NCBI GenBank assembly: GCA_028710415.1
Contig: JAQTUE010000017.1
Span: 62,001-126,000 of the forward strand
Length of the DNA stretch: 64,000 bases
Direction of reading: 5' to 3'
Source: Paludibacter sp.
GTDB taxonomy: Bacteria; Bacteroidota; Bacteroidia; Bacteroidales; Paludibacteraceae
Part shown: in pieces, positions 46,014 through 53,693 of the stretch
Position numbering within the stretch: position 1 is the stretch's first letter
Layout: each line of letters begins with the position of its first letter
Position numbers and translations under genes: made by a program
Notes under the pieces: generated by a model
Seen by the model: the letters and a program-made list of their open reading frames with translations, nothing else
The model's database searches: none
Told to the model about the DNA's origin: nothing

Positions 46014-46135
46014 ACCCACCCTTTGTCCCTTATTTAAATGATTCATTCACAATAACAGAATAAGGGAATAAGGTTGGGATTTAGGGGGTTACGGTTTTCT
46101 ACTAAGGGTGCCAAAACAAAAATAAGGGTTTTAAA
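46014..46135 (+). repeat. Partial element of the second nested-hairpin family
   Basis: CCCTTATTTAAAT and, further on, AATAAGGGAATAAGG form an inverted pair. Then TTGGGATTTAGGGGGTTACGG, CTACTAAGGG and AACAAAAATAAGGG follow. The order matches the reverse complement of the left hairpin arm inserted at 11.1 kb. One half of a full element appears to be missing. Confidence 0.6.
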
Positions 46136-46146
46136 TGCCAGGATTT

Positions 46147-46370
46147 ATACAGTTAATTGGTTGATTAGTTGATTGGTTAATTGGTTAATTGGTTAATTGG
46201 TTAATTGGTTAATTGGTTAATTGGTTGATTGGTTACCCGTTTAATCAGATTATTCCTTCAATTGTAGAGTACTCCAATACCAAAAAACGCGGAACACGGA
46301 ACTTTGAACACGAAACGCTACCCCAAACCTTTCAAACCTTTCAAACTATTCAAACTATTCAAACTTGCCT
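46147..46370 (+). repeat. Three-word composite repeat
   Basis: About ten TTAATTGG/TTGATTGG units, then CGCGGAACACGGAAC, then CCTTTCAAA/CTATTCAAA units, ending just before the 3' end of the hydrolase gene. Word order is the same as at 12.9 and 13.6 kb. Confidence 0.8.
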
Positions 46371-46388
46371 GTTCGACTTTGTTTTTTG

Positions 46389-46916
46389 TTACCCCAATGT
46401 TTTTAAAATCTCCAGTCCTTCATTCCATTCCCCGAATCCGGATAGGTTGTTGATATGCCCTGCTTCCCCAATGTTGATAAATTTACTACCCCAGTTTTCA
46501 GCATAATTCTTAGACTTTTCAAGAGTTGTCCAGGGGTCATTGGAACTGGCAACCAGGATGGTCGGGAACAATACTTTGCTGTCAGGCGAGGTTACAAATA
46601 GTTTCTGATTTATTTTTCGTTGCACCAGCTCCACATCAGGAGGTGCTACCAGCATAGCCGCTTTTATTTTACCCTGATAGTTTTTTGCCCATTCTACAAC
46701 AGTCAGGCAACCCAGGCTATGTGCTACCAGCACCACTGTTTCAGGGTCGTATCCGGCAATTGCTTTCTCTACATTGCCTGCCCACTCGTCTATATCCGGA
46801 TGATCCCAGTCTTTTTGATGGATCCGTTTGAAATTTGGCTGTGTCTTTTCGAACTGTGTTTGCCAATGATCGGTACCTGAACCACCAAGACCCGGAACGA
46901 TAAAATAGTTTGTCAT
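46389..46916 (-). CDS. RBBP9/YdeN-family serine hydrolase
   Basis: A 175-residue alpha/beta hydrolase without a signal peptide. It opens with FIVPGLGGSGTDHWQT, typical of the RBBP9/YdeN family. The nucleophile serine lies in VAHSLGC and the catalytic His in GEAGHINNLSG. Length fits this small family. The natural substrate is unknown. No operon partner is adjacent. Confidence 0.85.
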   Translation of the reverse strand: MTNYFIVPGLGGSGTDHWQTQFEKTQPNFKRIHQKDWDHPDIDEWAGNVEKAIAGYDPETVVLVAHSLGCLTVVEWAKNYQGKIKAAMLVAPPDVELVQRKINQKLFVTSPDSKVLFPTILVASSNDPWTTLEKSKNYAENWGSKFINIGEAGHINNLSGFGEWNEGLEILKTLG

Positions 46917-47147
46917 ATGCTTTAAAATTTCAGGTTCATGTTACATTTTTTCTTTCTCAACTGCCCATCCAATTACTGGATTTGGTAGTTTGTAATCGAT
47001 AATGCAAAATTCCGGATTTTTAAGCATTGCTGCAATCGCACGATGATGGTAAATATATACCTTAAAAGAGGTAGGAAAATTTAATGATTCAGATAGATAG
47101 CAAGAATAGAATACGGATCTTTATTTCTTTAAATTGAAAAGTTAGTT

Positions 47148-47408
47148 CTAGTAACAGAAACTAAATAATGTCGTATTATTGTAATTTAAATAAGGGAATA
47201 AGGGTTAGATTTTATAGCTTAACATTTCTACTAAGGGTTAAAAAACAAAAATAAGGTTTTTAATTTAAAGCCCTTATTTTTAGATATTAACCCTTCGTAG
47301 AAAACCTAACTCCCATCATAAAAACCCTTATTCCCTTATTTAAAAAAGCTGTTTTAGTCGTATTTTTCAAGAAATAAAACAGGACAATATATTATTTCAA
47401 CCACTTAA
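47148..47408 (+). repeat. Nested-hairpin intergenic element, copy 4 (short form)
   Basis: A complete 261-bp copy with left end CTAGTAACAGAAAC, the arms AAATAAGGGAATAAGGG and CCCTTATTCCCTTATTT, the inner pair CTACTAAGGG against CCCTTCGTAG, and GTCGTATT in the same orientation on both sides. It lacks the ~23-bp insert. Confidence 0.88.
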
Positions 47409-47411
47409 ACC

Positions 47412-47606
47412 CAATACCCCAATCATTCATACGTGTATGAATAAAATCCGCATTCAATCCGCCAGATCAGTGAACATCCGCGTTCCAATCTTTATTCAAA
47501 TAGATTTAAAAGTACTTCTAAATTCAATACCCTAATCATTCATACTTGTATGAATAAAATCCGTATTAAATCCGCCAAATCAGCGAACATCCGCGTTCTA
47601 ATCTTA
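47412..47606 (+). repeat. Tandem ~81-bp direct repeat with central palindrome
   Basis: Two copies (47412-47492, 47525-47606) share CAATACC, a palindrome, AATAAAATCCG, CCGCCA and CATCCGCGTTC. In the first copy the palindrome ATTCATACGTGTATGAAT is perfect over 18 bp; the second has one change. The final part recurs once more at 49091-49130 (AATCCGCCAGATCAGCG). Confidence 0.8.
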
Positions 47607-47609
47607 AAA

Positions 47610-48512
47610 TCAGTTTCTGAAAGCTGTTGTAGAGACTTTATTGTTTTTTGTACAGAATTTTTCAACTTCCTCATCAATAATCTGTAGTGCGACATCCACT
47701 TCCTTCATCCTGGCCTCCTTATTCTGATTCACCCTATCTTTAATATCTTCAAGATTATAAAGTGTCACATTAGGCAGTAACCCGATACTTTCATCCACAT
47801 CACGCGGGAAAGCCAGGTCAAGGATCAGTATTTTCTGATTGGGCGATATGTGCTCGGGCCTTACAATCAGGTGAGGTGCCGAAGTAGCTGTGATCAGCAC
47901 ATCCGTATAGTCCAAAAAAGGTTGCATCTGGTCCAGCTGGAATGCCTTGCAGCCATATTTCGCTGCCTGTTCCTGAGCCTTCTCAAAATAACGGTTTCCC
48001 AGAAAAATAGAGTAGGCACCCTTTGACTGCAGGAATTTAATAATGTCTTCATTCAGCTTGTTCACCCCAAGCAAGGTGATCAATGCATTTTTGAGTTGCA
48101 CTTTCTCCTGTACCAGGCATTCGATAACCGCCTGGCTATGGGATACGGCACCCTGCGATATGGCTGATTCAGTGCGGACCCTTTTCCCTACACTCAGGGC
48201 TGTCTGGAACAGTCGATGCAAGGATGAGGACAAGGCATGTTTTGAGCTCGAATCCTGATAGCAGTTTTTCACCTGTCCCTGGATGGCACCTTCCCCGATC
48301 AACGAAGACTCCAACCCTGAAACAACGCTAAAAAGGTGTTGGGCTATAGCCTCAGGCACACTTCCTTCTCCCCAGTAAACCTCAACACGGTCGCAGGTTT
48401 GCAACAATACATGAGGGGTATCTTTGGGCAGCTGAAGTGTCCTGAAAAACTGTTCACGCTCTGCCAGGGAGCTTGTTTTCTGGCTACTGGATATGTATTT
48501 GACCATTTTCAA
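47610..48512 (-). CDS. hemA: Glutamyl-tRNA reductase, short form lacking the C-terminal domain
   Basis: A 300-residue protein. The N-terminal catalytic domain has the thioester cysteine in LLQTCDRVEVY (Cys40) and GLESSLIGEGAIQGQVK. The NADPH-binding domain follows (ITLLGVNKLNEDI). The sequence ends soon after NLEDIKDRVNQN, where ordinary enzymes of about 420 residues continue into a long helix and a dimerisation domain. It converts Glu-tRNA to glutamate-1-semialdehyde, the substrate of hemL. Its 29-bp overlap with the precorrin-2 dehydrogenase gene ties it to siroheme synthesis. It lies last in the apparent cysJ-cysI-sirC-hemA direction. Confidence 0.88.
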   Translation of the reverse strand: MKMVKYISSSQKTSSLAEREQFFRTLQLPKDTPHVLLQTCDRVEVYWGEGSVPEAIAQHLFSVVSGLESSLIGEGAIQGQVKNCYQDSSSKHALSSSLHRLFQTALSVGKRVRTESAISQGAVSHSQAVIECLVQEKVQLKNALITLLGVNKLNEDIIKFLQSKGAYSIFLGNRYFEKAQEQAAKYGCKAFQLDQMQPFLDYTDVLITATSAPHLIVRPEHISPNQKILILDLAFPRDVDESIGLLPNVTLYNLEDIKDRVNQNKEARMKEVDVALQIIDEEVEKFCTKNNKVSTTAFRN

Positions 48513-48954
48513 TTAATTCTTTTATTTGATTCCGGATATCAACCGACTGATAAACATTCTGTGCATTTGAGGCAACTGAAATAGTGATATGTCCCTCTTT
48601 ATGAATGGCGGGTGATACAAAATCACACAGGAATGGCGCATCACACACACTGGTTAAAATATCCAGCGTCTCCGCATCCTGCTTTATCCTGCGGTTCAGT
48701 TCATGGTCGCCGGTGCAGACATATACCAGGAAGAATCCTTCCAGGTCGCTTTTCTCATACTCTTTTTCAATAAAAGTAAACGGCAGTTGTTTTATTTCAG
48801 GCGTAAATTCAGGGGCAATCACCGTCACCTGATTCACAAAGCGGGCCATGATGCTTCCTTTATGAGTCGCTACTTTTCCACCGCCAATAAGCAATATTTT
48901 CTTATTGGTAACATTGATGGAGATGGGTAGAAACTGTAAATCTTCTCTTTTCAT
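48484..48954 (-). CDS. Precorrin-2 dehydrogenase (siroheme synthase N-terminal type)
   Basis: A 156-residue Rossmann protein: LPISINVTNKKILLIGGGKVATHKG is the NAD-binding start, and DAPFLCDFVSPAIHKEGHITISVAS matches CysG-N/Met8. It oxidises precorrin-2 to sirohydrochlorin and in many members also inserts iron to give siroheme. At 156 residues it is shorter than CysG-N/Met8-type proteins of 200 or more, so a separate chelatase may do the last step. It overlaps hemA by 29 bp. Upstream, a TTGATTGG run separates it from cysI. Confidence 0.87.
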   Translation of the reverse strand: MKREDLQFLPISINVTNKKILLIGGGKVATHKGSIMARFVNQVTVIAPEFTPEIKQLPFTFIEKEYEKSDLEGFFLVYVCTGDHELNRRIKQDAETLDILTSVCDAPFLCDFVSPAIHKEGHITISVASNAQNVYQSVDIRNQIKELIENGQIHIQ

Positions 48955-48956
48955 TT

Positions 48957-49031
48957 GGAGATTGGTTAATTGGTTGATTGGTTGACTGGTTAATTGGTTA
49001 ATTGGTTGATTGGTTAATTGGTTGATTGGTT
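48957..49031 (+). repeat. TTGATTGG/TTAATTGG tandem repeat between cysI and the dehydrogenase gene
   Basis: Eight-base units with alternating TTGATTGG and TTAATTGG, as in the three-word composites but without the other two words. It sits inside the cys-siroheme transcription unit. Confidence 0.8.
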
Positions 49032-49157
49032 CTGACTTGTCCGTATCTGGTGTTTAAATCAAAATACGTAGTATTTTTCTTATCCGTTTTTAATCCGCCA
49101 GATCAGCGTTCATCAGCGTTCTAATCTTAATTCCTACTTGTTCAGGTATTCGCCTCT

Positions 49158-50861
49158 TTATTCATAGAAATTCAACCCGGCAGTGGTGGCTTTAATATAC
49201 TCCTTACGAATTACGAAGTCTCCGAAATGCTCATCCTGCAACCTGGTTTGTGCAAAATCCTGAAGAATAGGGGTTAATACCTCGATAATTCCGTCTTCGT
49301 TCAGCATCTCCTTGTACAGTTTATTAAGCCTTTCACCGGTAAATCCGGCACCCAGGTAAATGTTGTATTTCCCGGGAGCCCTGCCTACCAGTCCGATCTC
49401 TGCCAGGTAAGGCCTGCCGCAACCATTGGGGCATCCGGTCATGCGAATGCTGATAGGTACTTGCAACAGATCGTTTTCTTCCAGCACTTTATCTATCCTG
49501 GTGATTAATGTTGGCAGGTAGCGTTCCGCTTCTGCAAAGGCCAGCCCGCAATAAGGCAATGCGGCACAGGCTATCGAGTTCTGACGGAGCATAGACAGGC
49601 TGGAAGCCTCTACAATCTGGTATTTCTGTAGCAAGGCATGTATGGCTTGTTTTTGTGATTCCGGGATACGCGCTATTACCACGTTCTGGTTCCCGGTAAG
49701 AATAAATGTCCCGGTATGGATAGCTGCTATTTCACGGATGGCTGTCTTGGCTAAATACCCGTCACGATCGATCAGCTTTCCCCCTTCCACAAATACGGTA
49801 TAATGCCAAAAACCATCAGCACTTTTTGTCCAGCCGTACTTATCACCCATGGTACTGAATTTGTAATCCCTCACAGGTTCCAGGGTAATGCCCGAAACAC
49901 GTTCTATTTCTGCTTTAAAGAAGTCAAGACCCAGTCGGTCAATGGTATATTTCAGCCGGGCATTCTTCCTTTCGGATCGGTTGCCATTGTCCCGTTGAAA
50001 AATAAGGATCGCTTCTGAAACATCCACTACTTTTTCTTTCGGGATATAGCCAACCACATCGCCGATACGCGGATAGGTGCTTTTATTTCCAAAACTATAG
50101 GCCATTCCCCCGCCTACCGACACATTGTACCCTGCTAACTTTCCTTTTTCAACTATGGCAATAAAACCAAGGTCATTGGACAGTACGTCGGTATCGTTCC
50201 GGGGTGGTACTGCAATCGCTATTTTAAATTTCCGTGGCAAATAAGTTTTGCCGTACAGCGGTTCTTCTTCCTTCTCCCCGCCTTCAAGCAGTTTCCCGTC
50301 TAGCCATATTTCATGATAGGCATTGGTCTGGGGTGTAAGATGCGCCGATATCCGTTTGGCATCTTCGGCGACTTCAGCATGAATGGACGACTCAAACGGA
50401 TTGGCCGAGCACATCACATTCCGGTTCACATCACCGCAGGCTGCAATTGTATCGAGCAGGGTTTTGTTTATTTCTTTTATGGTCGTTTTCAAATTCCGTT
50501 TCAATACCCCATGCAACTGAAAAGTCTGGCGGGTAGTGAATTTCAGGTTATGATCGGCATATTTTTCAGACAAAGCGTCTATGGCCAGCCATTGTTCGGG
50601 AGTAGCCACACCGCCCGGTATGCGGATTCGTATCAGGAAACTGTAAAGCGGTTCCAGCTTCTGACGCCTGCGTTCATTGTCCAGGTCGCGGTCTTGTTGT
50701 TGGTAGGTACCGTGAAACTTTATCAAGACCTGGTCATCTGCCCGTAATGAACCAGTCAGTGGATCTGTCAGGCTTTCGTTGAGTGTACCCCGCAGGTAAT
50801 TGCTGTTCTCCTTGATGGTTTCTAATGCCGAAGGTTTTGGGGTGTTTATGTTGTTGTCCAT
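49158..50861 (-). CDS. cysI: Assimilatory sulfite reductase hemoprotein subunit
   Basis: A 567-residue siroheme and 4Fe-4S enzyme. It has two repeated ferredoxin-like halves with TTRQTFQLHGV in the first half. The cofactor cysteines lie in ACAALPYCGLAFAEAERYLP and TGCPNGCGRPYLAEIGLVG. Together with CysJ it reduces sulfite to sulfide with NADPH. The order cysJ then cysI on one strand, with the siroheme genes just beyond, fits assimilatory sulfate reduction better than nitrite reduction. A 138-bp gap of AAATAGTAAATG repeats separates it from cysJ. Confidence 0.93.
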   Translation of the reverse strand: MDNNINTPKPSALETIKENSNYLRGTLNESLTDPLTGSLRADDQVLIKFHGTYQQQDRDLDNERRRQKLEPLYSFLIRIRIPGGVATPEQWLAIDALSEKYADHNLKFTTRQTFQLHGVLKRNLKTTIKEINKTLLDTIAACGDVNRNVMCSANPFESSIHAEVAEDAKRISAHLTPQTNAYHEIWLDGKLLEGGEKEEEPLYGKTYLPRKFKIAIAVPPRNDTDVLSNDLGFIAIVEKGKLAGYNVSVGGGMAYSFGNKSTYPRIGDVVGYIPKEKVVDVSEAILIFQRDNGNRSERKNARLKYTIDRLGLDFFKAEIERVSGITLEPVRDYKFSTMGDKYGWTKSADGFWHYTVFVEGGKLIDRDGYLAKTAIREIAAIHTGTFILTGNQNVVIARIPESQKQAIHALLQKYQIVEASSLSMLRQNSIACAALPYCGLAFAEAERYLPTLITRIDKVLEENDLLQVPISIRMTGCPNGCGRPYLAEIGLVGRAPGKYNIYLGAGFTGERLNKLYKEMLNEDGIIEVLTPILQDFAQTRLQDEHFGDFVIRKEYIKATTAGLNFYE

Positions 50862-50999
50862 TGGAGTTTTCTTAAATGGTAAATTGTAAATGAATAAATG
50901 GTAATTGAATAAAAAGTAAATATCAAAAATGGTAAATAGTAAATGACCAAATAGTAAATGCCTGAAATTGTAAATTGTAAATGATTAAATTGTAAATTT
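50862..50999. repeat. AAATAGTAAATG-type repeat between cysJ and cysI
   Basis: Irregular units of AAATGGTAAATAGTAAATG fill the gap. Similar units occur upstream of cysD (56850-56915). Confidence 0.7.
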
Positions 51000-52820
51000 T
51001 CAATAGACATCCAGTTGGTACCTTTTTTCCTTTTGTAAGTTATCAAAGTATTCCAGGGCCTGTTCTTTTTTCATCACTCCTTGTTTTTCAATGATCTTTA
51101 TAAATGCAGCCTGTACATCGCCAGCCATTTTCTTCATGTCGCCGCAGATATAAATATGTGCACCCTCTTCCACCCATTTGTAGATTTCCGGGGCATTCTC
51201 AAACAACCGTTGCTGTACATATTCTTTTTGGGGACTATCCCTCGAAAAGGCAACCGACATGTTAGTCAATGCTCCCGATTTAAGGTATTCCAGCCACTCA
51301 GCCTGGTACAGAAACTCCGATTCAAAGTTCCGGTTTCCAAAGAACAGCCAGCTCTTTCCACGTTTTTCGGATAACTCCCTGTGTTGCACAAAGGCACGGA
51401 AGGGGGCTATTCCGGTTCCTGCTCCGACCATGATGATCGGCGTTTCTTCGTTTTCCGGCAATCTGAATGCAGGGTTTGATTCTATAAACAGCTGTACGGT
51501 TTCATTTTCGATATTTACATCCGACAAATAGTTGGAACAGGTTCCATGCTTTAACCGGCCGTTGTCTTCAAACTTTACGATTCCAACCGTCAGGTGCAAT
51601 TCACCCGGATAGGCTTTCGGACTCGATGCTATGGAGTAATACCGGGCTTGCAATGGCCTGAGGAGTAGGATCAGTTCCTGGGCACTTAGCTTTGCCGGAT
51701 ATTCCTGGAACAAATCCACTATATCCCGGCCTTTCAGGTATTCCTTATACTTTTCAGGTTTCTCAACAAGTTTTTGAAGTTCAGCGTTAGGCTTTAAGTT
51801 CAGGTAACGGCCTATTACATCCGTAGTTATTTTAGAGAGTTCAAAATCACGGTAAAGTGCTTCGTAGAGTGTTGTTTTGTTTCCTTTCACATCAACCGGA
51901 GCAGAAGCCTGCTGCCCTGTAACCTGCAATACTTCGTTTACCAGTGCAACCGGATTTAATGGGATGATTCCGGCAGCATCGCCCGGTTCAAACAAAAGAT
52001 CCTTTGCCTCTTCTGTGTTCAGTTCCAGATGCAATGTCTGTCGTTCAGAACCTTTTCCATGCAGGGATATTTTTTCAAGTACCGGCGCCAGGAAGGGATT
52101 TTTCTTTGTGAAAGAAGATGCTTCAGTTTTTACAGTTTTTTGACCTGACTGATCCATGCGGAAAGCACGGGTAGCATTCGATGATTTCACCACACTATCC
52201 GTTGCAAAACTGGCAATAGTATCTTTCAGCCATTGTTCGGCAGGTTCTTCAAAATCGACATCACAGGCTATCATCGGCACCTTTTTGGTGGCACCTAGTT
52301 TCTCCAGTTGGCTGTCAAAATCTTTTCCGGTCTGGCAAAACTGGAAGTACGACGAGTCGCCCAATGCCAGTACGGCATAGTTGACTCCCTCAAGCCCGGG
52401 TGCCCTTTTGCTGAAAATATGCTCGTGCAGGCCTTTTGCCGCCAGGGGTGGTTCGCCTTCTCCATGAGTGGATACAATCACTATCAGGTTTTTCTCCGTG
52501 GGCAGGTCATGAAGTTTATAATTCTCCATGCTTTTAACGGTCACTGCCAATCCTTGTGCACTGGCTATCTCCCGGGCTTTCTTTGCCAGTCCTTCCCCGT
52601 TTCCGGTACGCGAACCATACAAAACAGTCAGTGACGGAACATTCTCAGCAATTGTAATAGTCTCGGTCTGCACAGGTTCTACTGCCCCGGCATGCTGAGC
52701 CAACTTCCCGGCCAGATAGCCAGATGCCCAGATCAACTGATCCCGGTTCATGGAACCGGTGAGTTTCGTAAACAGTTCTCTTTGATCGGAAGTTAATATA
52801 TCGGATAGTGATGTACTCAT
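51000..52820 (-). CDS. cysJ: Sulfite reductase (NADPH) flavoprotein subunit
   Basis: A 606-residue diflavin reductase. An N-terminal helical lead is followed by a flavodoxin domain (LTVLYGSRTGNGEGLAKK, then VSTHGEGEPP and LGDSSYFQFC) that binds FMN. Next comes an FAD domain with RYYSIASSP and HGTCSNYLSD and an NADPH domain with MVGAGTGIAPFRAFVQ. The C-terminus YFDNLQKEKRYQLDVY is typical of CysJ. It passes electrons from NADPH to the CysI subunit encoded downstream. A small DUF2061 gene lies 35 bp upstream, and the unit starts at the shared cys promoter. Confidence 0.95.
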   Translation of the reverse strand: MSTSLSDILTSDQRELFTKLTGSMNRDQLIWASGYLAGKLAQHAGAVEPVQTETITIAENVPSLTVLYGSRTGNGEGLAKKAREIASAQGLAVTVKSMENYKLHDLPTEKNLIVIVSTHGEGEPPLAAKGLHEHIFSKRAPGLEGVNYAVLALGDSSYFQFCQTGKDFDSQLEKLGATKKVPMIACDVDFEEPAEQWLKDTIASFATDSVVKSSNATRAFRMDQSGQKTVKTEASSFTKKNPFLAPVLEKISLHGKGSERQTLHLELNTEEAKDLLFEPGDAAGIIPLNPVALVNEVLQVTGQQASAPVDVKGNKTTLYEALYRDFELSKITTDVIGRYLNLKPNAELQKLVEKPEKYKEYLKGRDIVDLFQEYPAKLSAQELILLLRPLQARYYSIASSPKAYPGELHLTVGIVKFEDNGRLKHGTCSNYLSDVNIENETVQLFIESNPAFRLPENEETPIIMVGAGTGIAPFRAFVQHRELSEKRGKSWLFFGNRNFESEFLYQAEWLEYLKSGALTNMSVAFSRDSPQKEYVQQRLFENAPEIYKWVEEGAHIYICGDMKKMAGDVQAAFIKIIEKQGVMKKEQALEYFDNLQKEKRYQLDVY

Positions 52821-52855
52821 TGTTTGTGGGTTAGGTTTATGTATGTCAATGAAAT

Positions 52856-53086
52856 CTAGATTTCATAATCGGGTTCGGTCACTTTTTCACGGCCAATGTT
52901 GATTTTATTCCATAGCCTTTCGTGAAAATAATACAGCGTAAATTTGGTGAGTATCTCCACCCCGCTGATCGACATGGCAATAGTAAATTTTCCTGTTATA
53001 AAATAGGATATCACAAAGGTGTCAATGGTTCCGGTAATTCGCCATGAAATTGATTTCAGAACGCTTCGGTAGTTTTTATCTTTCAA
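52856..53086 (-). CDS. DUF2061 small membrane protein
   Basis: A 76-residue protein with the DUF2061 pattern: SISWRITGTIDTFVISYFIT, then a second hydrophobic stretch (ISGVEILTKFTLYYFHERLW). It is predicted to span the inner membrane twice. Its function is unknown. DUF2061 proteins are often encoded next to sulfate-activation genes, and here it is the first gene of the cysJ-cysI unit, directly behind the shared cys-type promoter. It is 35 bp from cysJ. A role in sulfate or sulfite metabolism or transport is an inference from context. Confidence 0.85.
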   Translation of the reverse strand: MKDKNYRSVLKSISWRITGTIDTFVISYFITGKFTIAMSISGVEILTKFTLYYFHERLWNKINIGREKVTEPDYEI

Positions 53087-53120
53087 GGGTATTGTTTTTT
53101 TTTAGTTTCTTTTGATTATA

Positions 53121-53177
53121 CAAAATTAGACTTAACCCCCGGTTCCCACCATACCCGCATAGCGGTAAATTTATACC
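53121..53177 (-). promoter_or_regulatory. Cys-type promoter and operator of the DUF2061-cysJ-cysI unit
   Basis: On the minus strand the -7 box TAATTTTG (53121-53128) is preceded by exactly 18 bp and GGTATGGTG (53147-53155), then 8 bp and an imperfect palindrome written on the plus strand as GGTAAATTTATACC (53164-53177). The same arrangement and spacing occur upstream of cysD. GGTATGGTG takes the place of a normal TTTG at -33, suggesting an activator-dependent promoter. The protein that binds is unknown. Confidence 0.72.
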
Positions 53178-53409
53178 CTGTTGATGGTATACTTAGAGTT
53201 ATAAATATACAATTCAGCGACTTAAACTTGAGCCGAATGATTCCGGGCTCATGTTTTAAAAGAATTAAGTGTGATTGCAACATTCTACGGGTCCTCCGGT
53301 TCAAAACGAGCATTCCTGGACCCATTCTCCATGATGTAACTGTATTATCTGAATTGTAATATCTTTTTCATTTAGATAACATTTAGATATCCCACCCTTA
53401 TTATGATAT

Positions 53410-53464
53410 GGGATATCTAAGGGATATCTAAGGGACATTTAAGGGATATCTAAGGGATATCTGC
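53410..53464. repeat. Five tandem 11-bp units GGGATATCTAA
   Basis: Five head-to-tail units of exactly 11 bp, four of them with the palindrome GATATC (the middle one has GACATT). The period equals about one helical turn, so all would face one side of the DNA. It lies between the cysH stop and the shared cys promoter. No gene is seen in the surrounding ~230 bp. Confidence 0.85.
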
Positions 53465-53693
53465 ATTCTCATGGAGATATGATGAAAAAAACAATTGATG
53501 GAAAAGAATCGAATATAGATGAATTAAGAACTATCGGAAAGTGTACTTCCTGTTATATTGTAAAGTTCAAGTCACTTAAAAACAGGAATCCAATCCTTTT
53601 TAGTGGAATGGTTTAAGGCTTCTAATTTACTAAATCAGCAATATGCAACGTTCTATGATTTATGTCGAATAAGAGTTGGTGCGAATCACCTGA

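Larger units (their letters stand above)
45840..46388. other. Intergenic region filled with repeats
   Basis: No gene in about 550 bp. In order it holds the palindrome ATCCCGATTTATCGGGA (copy of 13.86 kb), CCTTTCAAA units, a partial hairpin element (46014-46135), and a three-word composite (46147-46370). Confidence 0.7.
46917..47609. other. Intergenic region with a nested-hairpin element and a direct repeat
   Basis: No gene in nearly 700 bp. A full nested-hairpin element (47148-47408) is followed by two direct copies of an ~81-bp sequence (47412-47606), both listed separately. Confidence 0.7.

Noticed and set aside
53116-53325. 69-codon frame upstream of DUF2061
   Set aside because: It covers the shared cys promoter and operator and has no protein signature.
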